From: Pseudolabrys sp.
Lineage (GTDB): Bacteria; Pseudomonadota; Alphaproteobacteria; Rhizobiales; Xanthobacteraceae
Reading direction: 5' to 3'
Length of the DNA stretch: 47,500 nucleotides
Assembly: GCA_026125895.1 (NCBI GenBank)
Contig: JAHCKG010000010.1
Location: 1 to 47,500, forward strand
Position 1 is the first letter of the stretch. Each line of letters opens with the position of its first letter. Below the pieces are notes generated by a model. That model had not been told where the DNA came from. It saw only the letters and a program-made list of their open reading frames with translations, and did not search any database. The translations under genes and the position numbers were made by a program. Shown piece after piece: positions 41,980 through 47,500 of this stretch.

Positions 41980-43839
41980 TCAGAATTCCTTCCAGTCGTC
42001 CTCATTCACCGCGGTCGCCAGAGCCGTCTGCATGCGGCGCGCGGGGCCGACATTGACCGAGGACGATGGCGCCGCCTTGGCCGGCGCCGGCTTCGCGGAG
42101 GCAGCCGCCGATCGCACGACAGGCTGCGTGACGGGCTGCATCCTGGCCGGGGCCGCGCTCACAGAGGCGGCTGCCGCCGGCTGTGACGAGGGCCGACCCG
42201 ACGCATCGTGGCCAGCCGCGATCTGGAAGAACGCCACCTGCTGGTCCATGGCCTTGGCCTGGTGCTCGAGCGTTTTCGCGGTCGCCGCATTCTCCTCGAC
42301 CAAGGCCGAGTTCTGCTGCGTGACCTCGTCCATCTGCGTCAGCGCGCGGTTGATCTCGTCGATGCCGGTCGCCTGCTCGGCGGAGGCGTTGGCGATCTCG
42401 GCAACGACGGTCGAAACCTTCTTGATCGATTCCACGATCTCGTTGAGCGATGCACCCGCACGGTTGACGAGCTGCACGCCGTTCTTCACCAGACCGTTCG
42501 AGTTCGTAATGAGGTCCTTGATGTCCTTGGCCGCTTGCGACGAGCGCTGCGCCAGGCTGCGGACTTCAGAGGCGACCACGGCGAAACCGCGGCCGGCTTC
42601 ACCGGCGCGCGCCGCCTCCACCGCGGCGTTGAGCGCCAGCAGGTTGGTCTGCCGGGCAATCTCGTCGATGACGCCGATGATGTCGGAGATCTTGCGCGAG
42701 GAATCCTCGATGCGCGCCATGGCCGTCACGGCTTCGCCCACCACGGCGCCGCCGCGTTCGGCGACGTCGCGGGTGGCGTTGGCGTCCTGGTTGGCGAGCT
42801 GGGCATTCTCCGCATTCTTGCGCACCGTGGCGGCGAGCTCTTCCATCGCCGCCGACGTTTCTTCCAGGCTCGCGGCCTGCTCCTCGGTACGTTGCGACAA
42901 GTCGGTGGTCGCGGTCGAGATTTCGGCCGAGGCATTGGTCACCTCGCGGCCGGACGCCTTGATTTCGGCAATGGTGGCGCTCACCTTTTCCGCCATGGCC
43001 TGCACCGCCATCGCGATCTGCCCTACCTCGTCCTTGCGCCCGGTGCCCGGCACTGCGACCGCGAAGTTGCCGCCGGCGACGCTTTCGAGCGGCGACACCA
43101 GCGCGCGCAGCGGACGCGCGATCGCGGAGACGCCAAGGATCGCGGTGGCAATCAGCATAATGACCGCAAGCCCGCCAAGTCCCATGGCGAGACGGAACGC
43201 GGTCGCCTGAGATTGATCGGCCAGGGCTTGGGCGTCATGGCGGGCGGCCACGGCCTGCTGATCGGTCTCATCGATCAGCTTTTCCGCCTCGGCGGCCACC
43301 GGCTTCATGTCCATCGCCGTGCCCATCTGCTGCGCATCGAGCATCTCGATGTCCATGCCGAGCGAGAGATACTCACCCGACTGCTTGACGATGGCGGCTT
43401 TCTGCTTCGCTTCGGTGGCGAACCGCTCGGTCATGATCGGCACGATGGCCTCGGCCAGTTTGAGATACTTGTCCGCCAGCGCGATGACCTTCTCCACCCG
43501 GGCGCGAGCTGTGGCATCCGGCAGTTGCGGCAGCAGCGGCTCCGTCCTCTCATGAACCTCCTTGAGGCGCGCCTTCGCGACCTGCATGGCCTTGTTCAGA
43601 TCGGCGTCGTTGCGCGTCGCCAGCACGTCCTGAACCGCCATCTGCAGGCCTCGCAACGAGGCCCGGGTCATCAGGATGCTGCGCCCTATTTCGCTCTGGA
43701 GATCCGCCGCGCGCTGTGACGAATTGACAGCAGCGCTGCCGACGATCTGGCCGACGATCATGCCGAGGACGAGCAGGACTCCCAGCCCGGACATGATCGC
43801 GAGTTTCGTTCCGATGCGGAAATTCGAGAGATTGAGCAT
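41980..43839 (-). CDS. Methyl-accepting chemotaxis protein 3
   Basis: 619 residues from the ATG at 43839 ([20 protein letters not shown]). The frame is open to 44001 but the extra 54 residues would push the first membrane helix away from the N-terminus. Helices at about 11-35 and 215-240 flank the sensor, which has [20 protein letters not shown] and [20 protein letters not shown]. Then come HAMP ([15 protein letters not shown]), the standard signalling hairpin, a linker rich in Ala, Pro and Ser, and the docking tail DDWKEF. Probably the first gene of the cluster. Confidence 0.94.
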   Translation of the reverse strand: MLNLSNFRIGTKLAIMSGLGVLLVLGMIVGQIVGSAAVNSSQRAADLQSEIGRSILMTRASLRGLQMAVQDVLATRNDADLNKAMQVAKARLKEVHERTEPLLPQLPDATARARVEKVIALADKYLKLAEAIVPIMTERFATEAKQKAAIVKQSGEYLSLGMDIEMLDAQQMGTAMDMKPVAAEAEKLIDETDQQAVAARHDAQALADQSQATAFRLAMGLGGLAVIMLIATAILGVSAIARPLRALVSPLESVAGGNFAVAVPGTGRKDEVGQIAMAVQAMAEKVSATIAEIKASGREVTNASAEISTATTDLSQRTEEQAASLEETSAAMEELAATVRKNAENAQLANQDANATRDVAERGGAVVGEAVTAMARIEDSSRKISDIIGVIDEIARQTNLLALNAAVEAARAGEAGRGFAVVASEVRSLAQRSSQAAKDIKDLITNSNGLVKNGVQLVNRAGASLNEIVESIKKVSTVVAEIANASAEQATGIDEINRALTQMDEVTQQNSALVEENAATAKTLEHQAKAMDQQVAFFQIAAGHDASGRPSSQPAAAASVSAAPARMQPVTQPVVRSAAASAKPAPAKAAPSSSVNVGPARRMQTALATAVNEDDWKEF

Positions 43840-44329
43840 TCCAGAGGACTCCCCATTCCAACGCGAGACAGGTTCGATGACCGCCGGCAGGCTCGCCCAT
43901 GACGGCGCGAACCAGCCTTGCGGCCTCCTGCTCCAGCGCCGCCCAGAAAACGACAGATCGCGAGTGCAGCGGCGATTACCGCCGCGCCATGGTTGAAGCA
44001 AAACGCATAATTAAATTCTTACTTGTTGCATCTTTCTGTTTGTCGAGAAATCTTGTCATGCCGGAATATGGCAATTGGAAACCAAGCGTTAAGAAACAGC
44101 GCCGCGTTGCCCGGCAAGGAAGCAGCCGGGACGAATTGGCCGGCACCATCCAGGCTGCTATCGGCGGAAAGAGGAAAGACGCTTAGGCGAATGCGCCGAA
44201 TGGCCAATTCCTGCCGGCCGCGAAATAACGTCCCTTAAATGTCATGTTAATTGAAGTTTGCTCTGGTACCGGCTGTATGTCCGGGCCGGTCGACCGTCGG
44301 CCCGGCAGAGCGTTCGGGAACCGCCGCAG
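43840..44329. other. Divergent intergenic region upstream of MCP 3
   Basis: 490 bases between MCP 3 and the short DUF2336 gene. It must contain the promoter of the chemotaxis cluster, but no clear sigma-70 or flagellar sigma-28 hexamers were recognised. An AT-rich tract (44007-44030) is the most likely promoter location. A possible small gene at 44058-44186 is listed separately. Confidence 0.4.
44058..44186 (+). CDS. Possible small basic protein
   Basis: 42 residues, MPEYGNWKPSVKKQRRVARQ then GSSRDELAGTIQAAIGGKRK and DA. A GAGAAA sequence eight bases upstream is a weak ribosome site. The composition is basic and protein-like, but no family is recognised and the length allows chance. Low confidence. 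Confidence 0.25.
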   Translation: MPEYGNWKPSVKKQRRVARQGSSRDELAGTIQAAIGGKRKDA

Positions 44330-44938
44330 ATGAGTTCGGCCAAGCAATCGCTGATTCTGGAGCTCGATGCCGCGCTCAGCAAGGCGTCGAATTTCCGGCA
44401 GCTGCAGATTCTGCGGAGCATCACGGACTTGTTCGTGCTCGGGGCCGATTCCTACACCGACGAACAGGTAGCGATCTTTGACGATGTCATCACGCGCCTG
44501 ATCGAGAGAATGGACCAGCGCTCGCTCGGCGAATTATCGGCCCGTCTCGCCGAAGTGGCAAACCCACCGAAGGGCGTCGTCGCGCAACTGTCCGGCTCGG
44601 ACAACATCGCGATTTCCGGCCCGGCGCTGGAAAAGTCCGAAGGTTTGAGCGACGAGGCGCTGGTCAGCATCGCCGCCAGCAAAAGCCAGAAGCACCTCAA
44701 GGCCATTGCCGGCCGGCGCAGCTTGAGCGAGGTGGTGACTGACGTTCTGGTCGAGCGCGGCGATCCGGAAGTCTCGCGCCGGGTCAGCGCCAATCTGGGG
44801 GCCCGTCTCTCGGAGATGGGCTTCGTGAAATTGATCAACCGGGCCAAGAAGGATCGCAGCCTGGCCGATGCGATATCGGGCCGCGACGACCTGCCGCCCG
44901 AACTAGTGCCCTTTCTCAAGCTCGCTATGGAATCCTAG
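44330..44938 (+). CDS. DUF2336-like protein, half length
   Basis: 202 residues from MSSAKQSLILELDAAL. It aligns with the N-terminal half of the 358-residue DUF2336 protein: LRSITDLFVLGADSYTDEQV against LRRVTDLFVFGASHFSEDHV, and VVTDVLVERGDPEVSRRVSA against TVTDVLVERGNRDVALNVAR. It then stops at PFLKLAMES, where the longer protein reads FLRLLSTASK. So it lacks the whole second half. The reading frame is intact, which argues for a functional short form rather than decay. It lies at the promoter end of the che cluster on the opposite strand. Confidence 0.82.
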   Translation: MSSAKQSLILELDAALSKASNFRQLQILRSITDLFVLGADSYTDEQVAIFDDVITRLIERMDQRSLGELSARLAEVANPPKGVVAQLSGSDNIAISGPALEKSEGLSDEALVSIAASKSQKHLKAIAGRRSLSEVVTDVLVERGDPEVSRRVSANLGARLSEMGFVKLINRAKKDRSLADAISGRDDLPPELVPFLKLAMES

Positions 44939-44951
44939 CGCGAGCTGCCTG

Positions 44952-45353
44952 TCAGCGATGAACCTCGAGGCGCTCCTCCAGCGCCAGGGTGCGCGTCTCG
45001 ATATCGCTCAACTCAAAATCCTGCGATGCCATGAACGCACCCGAGCCGGCGGTGGGGGCGGCGGCGAGACGATGTGTCTCGTTCTGGTGATGCCTGAGCC
45101 AGGCGCGTTGCTCGGCGCGCAACCGTGCTTGAGCCGCGTGGCCGCTCTCATGCATCAGCGCCTGATAGGCCAGGTTCAGCCGCTTGTCCCATCTGGCGAT
45201 TTCGGCGTGGCCGCACGCCAGCATGGCCGTCGACACGCCGTCCGAGCGGTCCATGCAGGCCTGAAGTTCCGGCGAATCCTGCGCGGAGGCCGACGGCGAC
45301 ATCATCGGCGCCAACAGGACGAGGGTGAGGACCAGGGGCTTTCCATGCATCAC
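44952..45353 (-). CDS. LprI/DUF1311 family exported protein
   Basis: 133 residues. Signal peptide (HGKPLVLTLVLLAPMMSPSA, cut near ASAQ). The mature part has CMDRSDGVSTAMLACGHAEI, WDKRLNLAYQALM and RLRAEQRAWLRHHQNE, the DUF1311 pattern (two Cys, D-x-x-LN-x-x-Y, R-x-x-QRAWL). The family includes lysozyme inhibitors such as LprI, but most members are untested. The GTG at 45353 is nine bases from GGAGG; the ATG directly after it is an alternative. Convergent with the DUF2336-like gene, 13 bases apart. Confidence 0.82.
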   Translation of the reverse strand: MMHGKPLVLTLVLLAPMMSPSASAQDSPELQACMDRSDGVSTAMLACGHAEIARWDKRLNLAYQALMHESGHAAQARLRAEQRAWLRHHQNETHRLAAAPTAGSGAFMASQDFELSDIETRTLALEERLEVHR

Positions 45354-45478
45354 GGTTGCGTGCCTCCGCCGCCGCGCAGCGCGCGGCCTTGGGTGGTGGC
45401 TAGCAGCGGAAAGGGGAAATAGTTTGGCCGCGCGACATCGGCGCGCTAGCCATAAACATTTGATTTTGTTGTTGAAAT

Positions 45479-45556
<78 letters not shown>

Positions 45557-45798
45557 CCAAAGAGATTGGCCTGATATAACAATTACATGTCAGATGCAAA
45601 GGCTTCTTCGCCCTGCAGCGGGAATTCTTGGATTTAATTTTTTGGCGCGCCCGAACCTCGGCCAATTGATGAGGAACAAGCGTATCGGGCTGCTGCCATG
45701 CGCTAATGTCCCGCGGTCCCGGCCGCCGCCGTCTCGCGGCGGGCCGAAACTCCCTTCTTTTCATCGACTTGACACATGTGCACGGCAAAAGACGCGAC

Positions 45799-46707
45799 AT
45801 GAGCGAGGCTGAGGCCCAGGATCGCCAGGAAGCGGATGATGCGTTCGGCGACAGCCTGACGGCCGCCGCCCGCGCCATCATCGCGGACGCCCGTTCTGCG
45901 CTTTCCGATCCGCAACTCAGCGACGCCGAGGCGGTGCACGACATCCGCCGGGCCTTCAAGCGCTGGCGGGCCCTGATGCGTCTGCTGGCCAAGCCGATCG
46001 GCGAGCCCGCGGAACGGTTGCGCATCGAGGCTCGCGACCTCATGCGCACTTTGTCCGGCAGCCGGGACGTCCAGGCCGCGCTTGATGCGCTGGCCGATCT
46101 CGGCAAGTCGGATCTGCCGATGTCCGCGACCACGGCAAAGACCATCGAGGCCCGGCTGACCAAATTGCGCAGCGAAGCCGAAGCCGCGCATTTCACGCCG
46201 GAACTGCGTCAACAGGTGGCGTCGTATCTGGAAGCGGCCGAGCGGACGAGCGAGCAGTGGCCGCTCACCGAAATCGACTTCGACGCCATCGCCGACGCGA
46301 TGACGCGCACCTACACGCGAGGACGAGATCTCATCCCGTCGCACTGGCTCGAGGCCGAAGCCGAAGATTTGCACGAGTTGCGCAAACGCGTCGTCGAGCA
46401 TCGTCACCAGATGGAACTGCTCGACGCGCTGTGGCCGCGGCTCGGCAAGGTGTGGGCGCAGGAGGCGCAGCGCTTGCGCGAGCGCCTCGGCGCCTGCCAG
46501 GACCTCGCGGTTTTCGCAACCTACATGGCGCCGCGCGGACCGCTGGCGCCGTGGCGCTCGCGTCTTCAGCCGTTGATCGAGGACCGCCGCCGCGCGCACC
46601 TCAACGCCGCCGCCAAACTGGCCGGCCGGCTGTTCGCCGAGAAGCCGAAGGCGTTTCGCTCGCGCATCCGCGCGCTGTGGTCGGCGCGGCAGTCGAACAC
46701 GCCTTAG
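45799..46707 (+). CDS. CHAD domain protein
   Basis: 302 residues from the ATG at 45799; the frame is open to 45706 but the extra part overlaps no domain. CHAD proteins are helical bundles with conserved His and basic residues that bind polyphosphate. Here the paired motifs are AVHDIRRAFKRWRALMRLL (about 58-76) and DLHELRKRVVEHRHQMELLD (about 191-210), plus RERLGACQDLAVF. No thiamine triphosphatase-type CYTH domain is fused. The ppa gene is elsewhere in the window, so no polyphosphate operon is evident. Confidence 0.9.
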   Translation: MSEAEAQDRQEADDAFGDSLTAAARAIIADARSALSDPQLSDAEAVHDIRRAFKRWRALMRLLAKPIGEPAERLRIEARDLMRTLSGSRDVQAALDALADLGKSDLPMSATTAKTIEARLTKLRSEAEAAHFTPELRQQVASYLEAAERTSEQWPLTEIDFDAIADAMTRTYTRGRDLIPSHWLEAEAEDLHELRKRVVEHRHQMELLDALWPRLGKVWAQEAQRLRERLGACQDLAVFATYMAPRGPLAPWRSRLQPLIEDRRRAHLNAAAKLAGRLFAEKPKAFRSRIRALWSARQSNTP

Positions 46708-46708
46708 C

Positions 46709-47212
46709 TCAGGCCACCAGCGGCCGCAGCACCGCACTGTCCCTGACGAAGCGCAGGCTCTCGACCCAGCCATCGAGGCCGAGGACATGACCCGCGCGCT
46801 TGTAGATCAGATAGGCCAGCACACCGGCATAGACCAGGTGATAGTCGAAGATGAGGTTGTTGTGGTTCTCCACGAACGGCCAGTCCATGTGCGCCATCCA
46901 GTAGACAAGCATCAGAACGATGCCGAAGGCGGCGCTGACCCGCGTCATCAAGCCGAACAACAGCGACAGGCCGATCAACAGGTGGCCGTATTCGACGAGG
47001 AAAGTCGTGATCGGCGCCATCGCCGGCGTGGTGAAGACCGCAAACTGGTCGTGAAACGTCTTCGTCGATTTGAGAAAACCGACGACGCTGAAATCGTGGA
47101 CGAAGACCTGGTGCGAGGCGGCGTAGAGGAAGGTCCACGCCATGGTGAAGCGGAAGAAGACGATCAGGAATTTCTCGGTGGTCGAGTTTGTCATGGCCGG
47201 TCTCGCAATCAT
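46709..47212 (-). CDS. DoxX family membrane protein
   Basis: 167 residues from the ATG at 47212 (GGGG about eight bases upstream); an ATG at 47194 is also possible. Four membrane helices: FLIVFFRFTMAWTFLYAASH, HLLIGLSLLFGLMTRVSAAF, VLMLVYWMAHMDWP and HLVYAGVLAYLIYKRAG. The VEYGHLLIGLSLLFGLMTR segment is typical of DoxX/DoxD-type proteins, which range from quinone-linked oxidoreductase subunits to uncharacterised membrane proteins. Convergent with the CHAD gene, whose stop lies two bases from its own. Confidence 0.82.
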   Translation of the reverse strand: MIARPAMTNSTTEKFLIVFFRFTMAWTFLYAASHQVFVHDFSVVGFLKSTKTFHDQFAVFTTPAMAPITTFLVEYGHLLIGLSLLFGLMTRVSAAFGIVLMLVYWMAHMDWPFVENHNNLIFDYHLVYAGVLAYLIYKRAGHVLGLDGWVESLRFVRDSAVLRPLVA

Positions 47213-47330
47213 GGCGTCGCCCCGCGCCAAGGCTGCCGCCGCGGCGTTACGATCGAATTGACCCAGCGCAAGAACTGAACGCTTTGTAATGATGGCGGCG
47301 CCGCCGACGGGGCACGGCAGCCCAAATGAA

Positions 47331-47388
47331 AAGCCGCCGCGGATCCCCCACGGCGGCTTCTCTGTTTTTGGAGGGCAGCTCCAAAAAC
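47331..47388. terminator. Two tandem hairpins, first with T-rich exit
   Basis: AAGCCGCCG (47331-47339) pairs with CGGCGGCTT (47351-47359), followed rightward by CTCTGTTTTT. The T run is itself the left arm of GTTTTTGGAG (47364-47373), which pairs exactly with CTCCAAAAAC (47379-47388). The 288 bases from 47213 to 47500 contain no gene start or end other than DoxX. Confidence 0.6.
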
Positions 47389-47420
47389 AAAACGGCCGCC
47401 ATCTCGGACGGCCGTTTTTT
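47389..47420. terminator. Rho-independent terminator, possibly bidirectional
   Basis: AAAACGGCCG (47389-47398) pairs exactly with CGGCCGTTTT (47409-47418). T runs leave on both sides (TTTTTT rightward; TTTTGTTTTTGG leftward). It probably ends a gene lying to the right of the window. Confidence 0.8.
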
Positions 47421-47500
47421 CTATTCGTTGCTGGACCGGAATCTAACGGCCGGGGCCGCCAATAGCAAGGCTTTCCCGGCCGCCGAACCTGCTTTTTCTG

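Noticed and set aside
37398-43839. Long near-identical blocks in three genes, considered as mobile or recombination repeats
   Set aside because: They are the conserved MCP signalling hairpins of three paralogous receptors; no repeat ends or transposase.
45703-46788. A 361-residue minus-strand frame opposite the CHAD gene
   Set aside because: Shadow frame with biased composition; CHAD motifs are on the plus strand.

Overview
The window is GC-rich chromosomal DNA from an alphaproteobacterium, most likely of the Hyphomicrobiales (Bradyrhizobium / Rhodopseudomonas / Pseudolabrys-like). This rests on the gene families, the che gene order, the initiator tRNA, and several families of intergenic palindromic repeats of a kind typical of that group. 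No database search was possible, so the placement is an inference. No phage, transposase, CRISPR array or rRNA is visible.

Layout. 1-2.0 kb: ergothioneine genes egtD (cut by the window edge) and egtB. 2.3-7.3 kb: a TetR-controlled RND efflux operon (tetR, adaptor, pump) with a near-consensus promoter and a palindromic operator. 7.5-8.1 kb: a fluoride riboswitch and the fluoride channel gene crcB. 8.2-9.6 kb: four small proteins (signal-peptide protein, DUF3297, membrane protein, proline-rich protein), ending in a good terminator. 9.7-12.6 kb: a LysR regulator, an oxalate/formate-type MFS antiporter and its 40-residue membrane partner. 12.6-16.2 kb: miscellaneous genes (conserved hypothetical, flavodoxin-like, ppa, GST, isochorismatase-like) with a dense block of palindromic repeats. 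16.2-26.7 kb: a one-strand cluster, read tctC-tctB-tctA-gntR-oxc-frc-formyltransferase-fhs. 27.1-29.7 kb: a cysteine-rich Crp/Fnr regulator facing a receiver protein and an Hpt-like partner. 29.7-43.8 kb: a one-strand chemotaxis cluster, read mcp-mcp-cheW-mcp-cheR-cheD-cheB-STAS/cheY-cheA-cheY-unknown-DUF2336. 44.3-47.5 kb: a short second DUF2336 protein, an LprI-like protein, tRNA-fMet, a CHAD protein, a DoxX protein and three tandem hairpins.

How the genes fit together. Oxalate would enter by the OxlT-type antiporter and/or the TctABC-type transporter, be activated to oxalyl-CoA by Frc and decarboxylated to formyl-CoA by Oxc. The formate released can be fixed on tetrahydrofolate by Fhs. A stand-alone protein like the hydrolase domain of 10-formyl-THF dehydrogenase sits between frc and fhs and could balance or redirect the formyl pool. 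A GntR regulator inside the cluster has a dyad just upstream of itself that shares a core with a dyad upstream of tctC. The chemotaxis cluster encodes a complete adaptation-capable pathway (CheA, CheW, CheR, CheB, CheD, receivers, three MCPs with CheR-docking tails).

Most unusual items: the histone-H1-like Lys/Ala tail on Frc; the formyl-THF enzyme in the oxalate cluster; a receiver protein ending in a FliM-like CheY-binding motif; a STAS-CheY fusion with an intact internal CheY start; a half-length DUF2336 paralogue; and a ppa 3' end duplicated around a palindromic element.
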